A DNA stretch of 64,000 bases from assembly GCA_037976565.1 (NCBI GenBank), contig CP137675.1, forward strand, positions 29,959,820 to 30,023,819. Reading direction: 5' to 3'. A model generated the notes under the pieces. That model saw only the letters and a list, made by a program, of their open reading frames with translations, ran no database searches and was not told the DNA's origin. This DNA comes from Mesocentrotus franciscanus. Its lineage: Eukaryota; Echinodermata; Echinoidea; Camarodonta; Strongylocentrotidae. Made by a program: the position numbers and the translations under genes. Each line of letters begins with the position of its first letter. Positions within the stretch are counted from its first letter, which is position 1. Of the stretch, positions 1-10,289 are shown piece after piece.

Positions 1-1240
1 AAAAGGAAATCCGGGTAAGTATAGGCCCGACACCATGTGCTTAACAAATGAGAGTTGTGGTTTTTATCGAAGATGGTGCCCAGTGCGTTTTTTTTTTCTT
101 CGTTTTTTTTCCACTGGTTTAAACTACCTATCTACTTCAGGAGAAACAATCCGGAATAAATCATGGCAATTTTCTCTCAAAATACGATTCCCATACCAGA
201 GCTCAAGATTAGCTTTAAACTTGTCCCCTGGTGTAAAATCACGGTTAAGGAATTTTAGACCACAAATGAAATACCCTTGTTAAAATCGATTTTAAAGGAA
301 AGCTTATAAGCCGAGCGTCGGATTTAAATTGTAAAAGAATGCGCCCAATGTATATTTAGAATTGAAATTCGCATTTATTTATTTCCTGCTGAGGAACGGT
401 GCAACATATGGCGGTATCCACTCTCAAGGGTCATTAAACCACCTATTTGGTGAATTGAATTCCAAGGGAAGTGATACCTATAATTATGACACGTACAAGT
501 CTCGTTCAGATATCACGCGGTAAAACGCCGCGATTTTTTGTACGTGTAAATGAATGACAACTGCGCGCAACAAAGGTCCTGCACGTATCAGGGGGGTTTT
601 AATACTCCTATCTTGCATAAGGTTCTAGAACACCTACCCCCTGTACAACCACCCTCCGGATAACCACCCCCTAGGATAACCACCCTCTGGGACAACTACC
701 CCCTAGGACAAGTACCCCTTAGGGCTCCCACCCTCTAGGACGACTACCCCGGGACAATTACCCTCTAGGATGATTACCCCCAGCTAACTACCCCCTAGGA
801 AAACCACCCTCCAGGACAATTCCCCCCCCCCGGACAACTACCCCCAGACAACTACCCCATAGGACAACCACCCTCTAGGACAACTACCCCCGGACAACTA
901 CCCCCACGACAACCATCTTCTAGGACAACTACTCCCCGGACAACTATCCTAGGGGGTAGTACTGTTGTCTGGGGGTAGTTGTCCAGGGGGTAGAGGGGGT
1001 AGTTGTCCTGGAGGGTGGTTGTCCTAGGGGGTAGTTGTCCTAGAGGATGGTTATCCTAGGGGTGGTTATACGGGGTGGTTGTCCAGGGGGTAGGTGTCTG
1101 GATACGTTTGCATTACCCTCTTGAAATGAAACTTGGCCCTATTGTACTACTGTGTATTGGGATGACACAATTAGGCCTACTATTTTATAAATATAAAAAA
1201 TCCAGGTGCCGTAGATTTGTGTATGATTGTCATTTTTCAG
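1..1240. other. Non-coding 5' edge, intronic to gene 1
   Basis: No supported exon lies here. The first recognisable exon (1241) begins with a split Gly codon and needs an upstream MAM A exon that is not present, so this stretch is taken as the end of an intron of gene 1. Positions 1-600 are unremarkable AT-rich sequence. Positions about 620-1110 are a minisatellite, annotated separately. Confidence 0.6.
620..1110. repeat. Strand-switching minisatellite (inverted array)
   Basis: Degenerate tandem units of roughly 14-18 bp. From about 640 to 950 they read ACAACTACCCCCTAGG-like on the plus strand. After about 950 the same unit appears as its reverse complement (CCTAGGGGGTAGTTGTCC). The array is therefore a large imperfect palindrome with its centre near 950-965. 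Confidence 0.85.
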
Positions 1241-2271
1241 GATACTTCATGTACGTATCTAGCTCCACGCAGATAACTTCGGCCGACCAAGCTCGCCTCA
1301 TGTCGCCCGTCGCGAAGCGCCAGACAGCCTCGTCTTGTGTCGAGTTTTGGTATCACATGTATGGTAGGGACACCGAGACGCTCAACGTGTACATCAAACC
1401 CGAAGGAGAACCGTTGCCGAGCTCCCCCGCGTGGTCGTTGACTGGAAATCAGGGTAACTTCTGGCATCGAGCGACATTTAATATCTCGGCTTTCACCAAC
1501 GATTATAGGGTAAGATCAACATAACCGTCCCACTGTTCTGTAGGGGGAAAGTGATAACTTCTTTTTTTTTCTCAAGTGAATAAAGTTGTTAGTAAATAAA
1601 CGTAAATAAACAACGTCTACATTAAAAACTTATCATTAAACCAATAATCTGAATTTATTAATGTATACGGTGACAAATCCTAACTACGCAAGTCTGCATT
1701 CCAGTCTGTATTATACTTAACAAATGACTTGGTGGTGTCTATGTCAAATTGGAAAGAGTAAAAAGATTCAGCCCTTTTAAGTTCGAGAAGGATGATGTGA
1801 TGATTTATCTTTTAAAGCTACTGTTCAATTGTACTTTTTTATTCCGATATTTTATTTGTTTCTATCCTCCTATCTCATTTTCATTATTCCATCCTTTTGT
1901 TTTCTTTTCCTCATGCACTCCTGTCCATTCCCGCTCCCCTTCCCTTCATTCTTGCCTATCTCAAACTCCCCTTATTTCTTCTTCTTCTTCTTTTCTTCTT
2001 CTCCCCCTCTCTCTCTCTCTCTCTCTGTCTCTCTTCTTATTCATATTCTTCTTTTTCCTTTTCTTCTTCATGCTCTCTTGTTCTCTCTCTCTCTCTCCGG
2101 CCCTCTTTTTTCTTGGGTCTGTCTCCCCAATTGTCACTCTCTCTACCCCTACTTATCTCTCTGTATCAATCTCTCTACAGCTTGTCTTTGAGGCTATCCC
2201 AGGTGATGAAGAGAGAGATGACATTGCAATCGATGACGTCATGTTCTATGAAGCCGCACCTTGTCCTACAC
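1241..2271 (+). CDS. Gene 1 MAM module equivalent to gene 2 module 3 (exons B and C)
   Basis: Exon 1241-1509 (phase 1-0) encodes the middle of a MAM domain: GYFMYVSSS, ARLMSPV, the signature [12 protein letters not shown] and GNQGNFWHR. Exon 2181-2271 (0-1) encodes the C-terminal strand [20 protein letters not shown], ending at a conserved Cys (CPT). The A exon with CxFE...GPxxDHT is missing and must lie left of the window. The intron between them (1510-2180) and the intron after it both carry CT-rich tracts that closely flank the small C exon. Confidence 0.92.
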
Positions 2272-5200
2272 GTGAGTTCTCTCCTCTCTCTCTCTCTCTC
2301 TCCCCCCTCTCTCTCTCTCTCTCTCTCTTTCGCTCTCTCTCTCTCCCTCTCTCTCACTCTCGCTCTCTCCCTCTCCCTCCCCTCTCTCCCTCTCTGTCTC
2401 TCTCCGCACTCTCTCTCTCTTTAATCAAACACATCCTACCCGTGATACAGATATCCAAATAATAAACATCACTGCATAAAAATTATTACTTTTTATTTCG
2501 TTGTGCTTATGACGTCACCATTTGGTTGTTGTTGTTTTTTCTCGCAATTTTGTTTGTTTGCTTTTTGTTTTTGTTTGGTTGCTTTTTGTTTATGTTTGTT
2601 TGCTTTTTGTTTTTGTTTGTTTGAGTTCTTGCTTGCTTGTTTTGTTGTTATTTCTTGTTGGTTGTTTTTTTTTTCCTTCGTTCATTCGTTGATTGGTTGG
2701 TTTTGTTTGGTTTGATTTAGGGGGGGGTTTCTCGAATTGTACAATAATACGAATGTTTGCAGAGGAATAGGAATGTGGTCTGGTAGATACACCACTGGAC
2801 TGTGGATCACATGGTTCGCTTTCAAGTCCAAGCTAGCCGCGGCACTAATGTCCTTTGGCAAGACACGCATCTACATTTACCACTCTCCATCAGGTGTAAA
2901 TGGGTAGATGGCAGTAAATTCTTGAATGCTTTGAACGCTTTGGGGCAACATGCTAAAATCAGTGTAATAATAGTAATTAGTTGGTACATTGGGCAACCCC
3001 TGGGCTGGATATACATGTGTAAGCAATATTAATGTAACTGTTAAGAATTATTTCGCGTTTTGTTCTGTTTTCAGACACCACCATTCCACCGGTCTCGGTG
3101 ACACCACCGGCAGCAGTGAACTCCATCGATTGCGATTTCGAAAGTGACTTCTGCAGGTACGAGCAAGATTTCGAGAACGACCAGGCCGATTGGGCTAGGG
3201 AACAGGGAAAGTACGTGAAAAGCTCTGATAAGGGACCCCATGTAGATCACACTCTTGGGACAGGCGAAGGTATTATTACTACTCTACATTTCAAGATAAA
3301 GCATCGCCTTTCATCAAAATGTTGCCCTTTCCAATGCGTGGCACATCATTTCATGTTTGTCCACATGTTTGACACCTTAGTCATACTGACAATACGGACA
3401 ACCGACAAAATAAAAATGCAACACCTCGAATGTCCAATAATTTATCGGTTTGGATTCGGTTTGACTGTGTGACTAAGGTAACAAAGATATTTTACTCTCC
3501 ACGAATTATGTTTCTGTATTTACAGATTTCAGATTGCTATGGAACACAATATAAAAACAACATGTCTCATTTTCTGTATGATTATCGTGTTGGAATGTTT
3601 ATGTCGATTGTTCTTAAGAATGCTGTCTAGCATACTTGATACCAAGCAATTTAAACCATTTGTTTTTCATTGCTATTGCATAGTCCAAAGCAAAATTAAT
3701 ATGAGAACACTCACTTACATGTATTTACTCGAGGCACTTATGGTTCCTAGTTGTGAGTACAAATGATAATGAAATCTAGCCAAATCCTTAAAAAATAGTT
3801 TGATTACATATACGACCATGTATGTCACTTTTTCATCCACAAATCCGATGTCTCGACCTTCTTTCTCAATGTAGGTTACTACGCGATGTTCGATCCTTCA
3901 CTCTTCCAAAGCCTTGACCGGTATGATTATGCCATACTAGTCTCTCCATTCGTACAGGCATCCAACAGACCTCGCTGCGTTCAATTTTACGCATTCATGT
4001 ACGGGTCCAACGTGGACTATCTAAACCTCTACATTAGGCCGTGGGGGACGACCCCTTCACTAGATCCGCAGTTCTCGATTTACGGAAACATAGCCAATGA
4101 GTGGCGACTTTACGGGATGGACGTACCCAGTTCAAATGAGAACTTTCATGTAAGATTCAGTATTTATTGTAATTTTGACTGCTTTTGCAGGTAGGCGATT
4201 GCAATTCTAAGGCTGGATGGAAATGGGCCGACACCACATTTATCAAATACACATCAAGTTGAACGATTTTTTTTTTTTAATCAGTTTATTCCTACTCACT
4301 CATAATTCATTATTATCAAAATACTTCCTATTAAACCCTAAAAATTTGTACGAAATAAGAACCGCATAGGAAAATCCGGAAAAAAGAAGCACTGTAAATC
4401 TTTGTATTAATAGTGCAAATTAGTAAAAAAATATAAGTCAAATCAAGAAGGATAGAATTTATAAATCACTTATTCCTCTCCAACATATGTCTTGTTTAGT
4501 TGGGAAGGATGTTCTAATGCAAATAATAATTCACTTTTTTTTTTCTTTATGCACTTGTTTATATTTTCAGGTACTATTTGAGGGAAATATCGGTCGCTTC
4601 AAGTCCTCGGGAAAGATTGGTATCGACGACATCAGAATGGTCGACGGAATGTGCCCCGAACAAGGTAGTTAAACCATGATCAGTCATTGAATGATATGAT
4701 TAGTTTGGACTGATGTTTATAAATACTGCGGGAAGGAACGTTCAAGTTAGCCGTCATTTCAGATAATTATTTTAATGAAAATGTCGGATATAAAGATTTA
4801 TTTGGGCATGAGGTCTTTCTATTATTGCATTGTAAATACAAAGTTGTGAAAAAATGTATATTCAAAATCTTAATGTGACATTTCATTTACAAATATTTGC
4901 ATTTTTAATGCCAGTGAAAATGCCTTTAATCTTAAACTGTCATAAAAGGAAATTGTAAAGCAGGTTCATGAATCTCAACACTTGATTCTTGATTTTAATA
5001 CGACAATGGACAATATCAAACCACTGTCATTACCCATGTGTTTTTCATCTCAACACTTTCTTTAATTTTAGAGTATTTAATGTCAAAAAGAACGTTTCCT
5101 TTGATTAAATTGTTCATTTACATCATTATTCTCTTTCTTCTCCCCACCGATCACCCCCTCCTGCCAGTTGCACCAACCCCTCTACCTTGGGGAGCAGACT

Positions 5201-8200
5201 GCGACTTCGAGCAGAACGGGAGATTGTGCGGCTACACACAACGGTCTACCGATGCCTTTGACTGGACCTGGCACCAGGGGTCTACAGGAAGCACCAATAC
5301 TGGACCACATACTGACCACACACTTGGCACGTCAGAAGGTAGGCCTCGCAAGGGACCAAGTTATAGTCCAGTCTTTTAACTTGGGGAACAGACCCTATTA
5401 CCTATTTGAAATGTAGGTTTGATCTGTTCATTATATCCCATGATAATTGGATATCTACGTCGATGTGGTGGTACAGATAGAATTTACTCTTTGAACTTCG
5501 AGAACAATGGCATAAACATGCATAACTCCCTATGCGACAAATAATTGTAATTTATTTACACGATTTATGAACCTAATAAAATGTACGTGTCTGCGCCTTT
5601 CTAGGAGATCGTCTGTAGCCTGTAGCCTATTACATACAATAAAATGGCTGAAATATCTGGACAGTTTAAAGATCTTAGCGATGAAGAGAATTTGTAAGCA
5701 TTATGAAACTTGAGAATGAAAATATAATTGAGCACTTCTGTAAGTATATTAAAACAATCATAAATACTCGAGGGAATTTAACATCCCACCCGTTCTTTTA
5801 GAACATCAATATCGAAATTATCATTCCCATTTGTTATGTATCTTTATTGTCAAACATAGGCTGTTACGTGTCATATAATTATTTTGTAATAATATCATTT
5901 ACCACTGTATATACAAGCTACATTGTTTATTGTTAATTTGTGATTACTCGAGAAACTATACCACTTGTTGAATTTCTTATTTATATATTTGTTTTATTTA
6001 TGTATTGTGAAACAAAATGTTCATGTATATGAATGAAGTTTACTAATAAAATTCAAATTCAAATTCAAATTAAACATTCAATACATTGTTAACATCAAGA
6101 ATGAAGCACTGTTAGTAAGTTAAGATCTACTTAAGATTATCAAGTCTACTTCAGAATGGTATTCTATAGCCTCATAATTACGACAGATTTCGATTCCACA
6201 TTATCGGGCCCAGGGGCGGATCCAGCCGGCGGCAAGGGAGGGGGCCTAAAAAGGGGCCCACTTCGTGCGAAAATTTGAAAATCGTGCCGGTCGATTTTTC
6301 GCTTAGTGGGGTAGTGAGCAACAAAAAAAAATGTGGCACCCGAAAAAAAAAATTTCCTCCGGGAAGGGTAATTTTTTTTCCACCACCACCCCTTGGGCGC
6401 CAGGGTAGTGAGCACAATTTTTTTTGGCACCCGAAAAAAATTTTCTACAGGAAGGGTTATTTTTCCACCACCACCACCCCTTGGGCGCCAGGGGGGCCCA
6501 ACTTCTTAAAAGGGTGTTTTTACATGTTTTTTTCTAGAGGGCCCGGGCCCCCTGATCCGCCACTGATCGGGCCAAATGACTACTTGTGATAATTATAAAA
6601 AGTGGATTAATCAGAAGACTATTCTATTCAAAGACTAGTATGTGTCTGTCAAAAAGGCATAGGATATCACATAAAGTTAATGCTCTACAATTTTTGTAAA
6701 GGAAGTCAATTCCGAAGTCATCTTGAATATCCGCAACACAGATATCATGGAAATACATGTGACCATGTAGGCATTCATCACGTGGTGGAAATTGCAATAC
6801 AGGTATGCAGCATAGATTGATTTAAACCCATAATAAACCCACATATCATTTGGAGACGTTTTCTATCTTTCCATGGAGTAAACAGATTTGTATTGATATA
6901 AATGACGATGATGACGATTAACATCATTAATGTGGCGCAGTTTTTTTTTTTTTTTGAACTATTGCAAAATGCGATCATCATAAATCTACTGTTTTTAGAC
7001 AAGCATACATTAGCTTTAAACTCTTCTGTAATAATTTTCGTAATAATTTTCGTAATTATTATAAGGTCACTACATGTACATCGAGACCTCACTGCCGCAG
7101 CGTCCGGGGAATCTCGCTAGCCTCATCTCCCCCGTGCTGAACAGCCAGAACACGGACATTTGTCTTCGCTTCTACTACCATGTCACGGGAGTAGGTGACA
7201 TTGGAACTCTCAGGGTCATATTCAAATTGGAAGGCCTTTCATCCCTTGTCGAGCTCTTCCGTGTCACTGGAAACAAAGGCGACCGTTGGATACCAGTTAA
7301 TATCGATATTCCGGCTTCATCAACAGGGTTTGCTGATTTCGAGGTAATGTACCCGTAATATTACAGACAGTTGTGTGCTGAAGAGCATAATTTTCCATTC
7401 ATTTTCATGATGTCCACCAAAAAAATGATTTAAATGGGATTTATTTGTTTTTGGTTTAGTTATTCTGTTTGTTTGTTTTTTGTTTTTTGATGATTTTCGT
7501 TTTGGCTACTAATTCTGAACAGTGTTCGGATGAATTGATAGCAGACAATGAAACCGTGCTTCAAATTTGGATCAACGAATGCAAAGAATACAGCTTCAAA
7601 TGGGACAAAAAGAAGAAAAAATGTATAGGAGCAGCGTCTTATTAAAATGATAGCAGACTTCATAACAATGATTTTCTATTTCAGGTTCGGTTCAATGGCT
7701 ACAAAGGGAACAGCTTGAAGGGGGACCTCGCCATTGATGATATTAAATTCTTACGTCAGCCGTGTGAAGGGTACCCTACTGAAGGTCGATGTAGCTTCGA
7801 GCAAGGTATAGAGTACTGCGGCTACACTCTTCGCACAGGAGACGATGTCACTTACCCAACCTGGCAATGGTACGACAGGTTAGCTATCGAGGAATCACCT
7901 CTGAAAAATATCAGTAAGTCGAATTAGTTTAACCAAAAGGGTTATCCCCCTTTATTGTATCAGCAACGGATCGCATAGGGATACCAGAGGTACACCCAAC
8001 ACCATCTTATGCCGATTCCCATAGCATTTATGTGTAAAATATTGCACGTGCTATCCATTCCACATTGCTTACAAGCACCTCAGTCTTTCCCATGTGAATC
8101 ATGGACGGCATATTCAGAGGTTTTAAGTCTCATCAGCATCTACGTTTTAGCAGCCCGATATTGGCGCTCTACAAGTTCCCTGATTGGATTGGGTTGGAAC

Positions 8201-10289
8201 GGATCCACTCCATCCCCCAATTATATGGTCACTTCCCATAGAAAATATGCACTTTGAAAGCTGAGAGTACAGTTTTTTCCTGCTTAAAATTCATCGATCC
8301 ACCACTTTCTCTAAGATGATCACTAACTGACTCGTTATATTCATTCTTGTTTACAATACAGTCTTTCTTGATTCTAATTCAGCTTTGCGGTTCTTTAATT
8401 TTTCTTTTCTTACCAAGGTTTATTTAATGGGTTTGTTTGTTTGGTTGTTTTGTCTGTTTAAGTGTTCCACATTCCACATAACAAGGTTGTCTCAAACATA
8501 CGAATTAACAAGAGATTGCATTATTCCAACAATCATAGACATGTAAAATAGAGAAATGATAACGTGAAATATGGGAACCTATTAAGAATCAAGGCTTTAT
8601 ATTATGGGTTTCCGAATGAAATAAAAAATGTTGTAACTGAATTCTGAAGGTTAGGGAATACCCTTGTGGCATATCTTGAGAAGTGAGAAATTATGATGTA
8701 GATATCTCCGATCATTGATAAACTATTTCCTAGCAGTGACAAAAATGGACAAACATATTGAACATGCAGTTTCTCGTTTTGTGTCCCACCATTATTTCAG
8801 CTTCGACATCGTTCATGTACTCGACGTCCAATATCAGAAAAATCTCCCCGGTCATGTACTCTGATACCTACGAGCTTCGCGCTCGAGATCACTGCTTAAC
8901 AGCAAGGGTTCTGTTACTTAATGACGACAATATGCAGTTGAGTATCGCTGTCCAAAGAGGTACCAACGGCCAACGTAATACTGTCGCCACCATCGGCGCC
9001 AAACCTGATTCCGAGTGGGTGACCGATGCGTGGAAAATACCCTCGGATTTCATGGACGGACCGTTTCGGGTATGTAAGAACTTGCTTAGTATCCAATGAA
9101 CCTACGACGTATAGACATGTTCTGAAACTTACACTTTGGGGTTGATGATTATCTGTCAATGTTAACATTTCTTGCAACTTCCATTAATTAATAGTATGAT
9201 GGTTTTATTCGATTTTAGCGTCAGGAAATAGTGAGTATACTAATCCCAAAATACAGTCTTGGTCCTAAATATCCTGAATTTGGACATTTTTGATTAAACT
9301 CACCGTCGAGGAAAAGTTGGTTAATAGACATTGACACAAGAAACTATTTCAAAACTATTGATTTCTAAATATAATTAAATTCTCTACAACCATACACAAA
9401 TTAATGACAACGATGTGTGTGTGTATATATGATTTGTCGTCTAATGTCCATCTTGGATCAATATTATATCAGAGCGCTAATTATATGTTTGCGATATATT
9501 AATCTTATAAATGTCTTTATTTTGTTTTAACTTACAGTTGGTGTTTTCTGCCACCATTGAAAGTGATTCTACTGGTATCATAGCTATAGACGATGTGAAT
9601 TTCACCCCTCAGTCGGGAGACTGCGGTCAGGGTAAAAATAAATATAATAAATCAGCTTTTGCTTCAAACACATCTCGTCACTTTTTGGCTGAGTTCCCTA
9701 CTATATTGAACTGTATGAAAAGCTAAACCCCTAATAATTAAAACGCTACTTTTTAAACAAAACTGTATTTTTCAATTGCTCACGTTTATATCTATAAAGT
9801 TGAATCTAGAATGAGTTTTCTTGGGGCAGTTGTTCATATTTTCTTTAACAGTTTAATGTGGCAAGAAATAAATAAAATTTAATTTGTTGTAAGCTTTCGC
9901 TGGAGGAAGATCGTAAAATGACGTGAATTATATCATATATATATTGATGTTTCGCGAACCGCTCCTCTTAAAATACCCACCTTTATCATCACATTCCTCA
10001 TTTCAATAAAGATGATGGTAGAACTTCCACGAGGTCGAGCAGTTCTGGCGAAAACCCTGGCCTCATTGCCGGGATCATCATTGTTCTCCTTCTTCTCATT
10101 GCCGTGATCATCATCGCCGTTATGATACGTCTTAAAAGATCGTTTTCGGCGAAATATCCAATAGTAAGCTACAATAAGAAGAAGCCTGATGAGCAGCCCG
10201 TGATCAGCGACAGCGGGGATGATAACGAAAGCGGCATCACGGGGACTTCATTTACGTCAGCGACCAACGACGGCACAAGTCAAGCTTAA
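1241..10289 (+). CDS. Gene 1: multi-MAM type I transmembrane receptor (3' part; 5' end outside window)
   Basis: Eleven coding exons are visible: 1241-1509, 2181-2271, 3075-3269, 3875-4149, 4571-4664, 5168-5338, 7066-7343, 7685-7913, 8801-9069, 9538-9631 and 10012-10289. All have AG/GT borders and compatible phases, giving about 746 residues from the window edge to the TAA. The order is MAM (B and C exons only), MAM, MAM, degenerate MAM, membrane helix and short cytoplasmic tail. MAM domains are extracellular adhesion or oligomerisation modules of about 170 residues. The visible modules correspond one to one with modules 3-6 of gene 2, so two and a half modules plus the signal peptide probably lie upstream. 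No frame break was seen. No canonical AATAAA follows within 400 bp; an AATATAAA-like variant is at about 10410. Ligand and function are unknown. Confidence 0.93.
2781..3000 (+). mobile_element. tRNA-derived SINE copy
   Basis: Contains a box B-like GGTTCG...AAGTCC near 2812-2830 and a body with TTTGGCAAGACA, CCACTCTCCA and CAGGTGTAAATGGGT. The same body occurs at 35225-35425, and in reverse at 33425-33490, which identifies a dispersed SINE family. It lies in a gene 1 intron just upstream of exon 3075-3269. Confidence 0.7.
3075..4664 (+). CDS. Gene 1 MAM module equivalent to gene 2 module 4
   Basis: Exon A 3075-3269 begins with a Thr/Pro-rich linker and continues with IDCDFESDFCRYEQ and GPHVDHTLGTGEG. 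Exon B 3875-4149 has GYYAMFDP, CVQFYAFMYGS and the VDYLNLYIRPWG strand. Exon C 4571-4664 has VLFEGNIGRFKSSGKIGIDDI and ends CPEQG. Phases are 1-1, 1-0 and 0-1. The C exon carries a G-I-D-D-I variant of the common A-I-D-D motif. B and C lengths (275, 94) equal those of the matching modules in genes 2 and 3; A is 195 against 198 in both. Confidence 0.94.
5168..7770 (+). CDS. Gene 1 MAM module equivalent to gene 2 module 5
   Basis: Exon A 5168-5338 encodes ADCDFEQNGRLCGYTQ, FDWTWHQGSTGS and GPHTDHTLGTSEG. Exon B 7066-7343 encodes GHYMYIETSLPQRPGN, ICLRFYYHVTG and GNKGDRW. The C part is the first portion of exon 7685-7913 (VRFNGYKGNSLKGDLAIDDI, then LRQPC). The long A-B intron (5339-7065) holds the hAT-like MITE at 6203-6573 and a CAAATT-repeat tail near 6050. 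The module has no intron at its 3' boundary because its C part is fused to the next module's A part. Confidence 0.93.
6010..6072 (+). repeat. CAAATT-repeat tail, possible LINE 3' end
   Basis: An AATAAA-containing AT-rich stretch ends in several direct copies of ATTCAA. A similar tail (AAATAAACAAAATTTGAATTTGAATTC) ends near 23330. Such short tandem tails are typical of non-LTR retrotransposon 3' ends. No coding remnant was recognised next to it. Confidence 0.35.
6203..6573. mobile_element. hAT-like MITE with 8-bp target-site duplication
   Basis: The termini are CAGGGGCGGATCCAG (6211) and, inverted, CAGTGGCGGATCAGG (ending at 6565). Both ends are flanked by the direct repeat ATCGGGCC (6203-6210 and 6566-6573). 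An 8-bp duplication with CAG...CTG ends is the hallmark of hAT-superfamily insertions. The 355-bp interior has no transposase and contains about two imperfect copies of a unit of about 100 bp with GGCACCCGAAAAAA and CCACCACC(ACC)CCTTGGGCGCCAGG. Confidence 0.82.
7685..9631 (+). CDS. Gene 1 membrane-proximal degenerate MAM module
   Basis: The A part is the second portion of exon 7685-7913: RCSFEQGIEYCGYTL followed by WQWYDRLAIEE. It lacks the usual GPxxDHT motif. Exon B 8801-9069 is divergent: TSFMYSTSN and a Cys-containing strand (RDHCLTARVLL), with no FWYHMYG signature. Exon C 9538-9631 keeps the fold-closing LVFSATIE...GIIAIDDV and a final Cys. Length (about 170 residues) and phase pattern identify it as MAM-derived. 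The gene 2 counterpart (37265-40549) has the same losses. Confidence 0.88.
10012..10289 (+). CDS. Gene 1 terminal exon: transmembrane helix and cytoplasmic tail
   Basis: The acceptor is AAAG at 10008-10011 and entry is in phase 1. A short Ser/Arg-rich juxtamembrane stretch is followed by about 23 hydrophobic residues starting at GLIAGIIIVLLLL, then the stop-transfer sequence RLKRSF. The tail is about 50 residues and contains YPIV (a YxxPhi endocytic-type motif), a YNKKKPDEQP segment similar to the gene 2 tail, and a Ser/Asp/Gly-rich C-terminus ending at TAA 10287-10289. Confidence 0.93.

Noticed and set aside
1075..1240. Upstream ATG extension of the first MAM exon
   Set aside because: The bases before 1241 are intron with a pyrimidine-rich acceptor, and the Gly codon is split in phase 1 as in all homologous B exons.
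1749..2462. Long Ser/Leu/Phe-rich open frame of 237 codons
   Set aside because: It is a reading of CT microsatellites. Only 2181-2271 inside it is a real exon, defined by the acceptor CTCTACAG and the LVFEA...AIDDV motif.
6164..6589. Open frames on both strands around 6.2-6.6 kb
   Set aside because: They lie within the hAT-like MITE and its internal duplication; no transposase motif.
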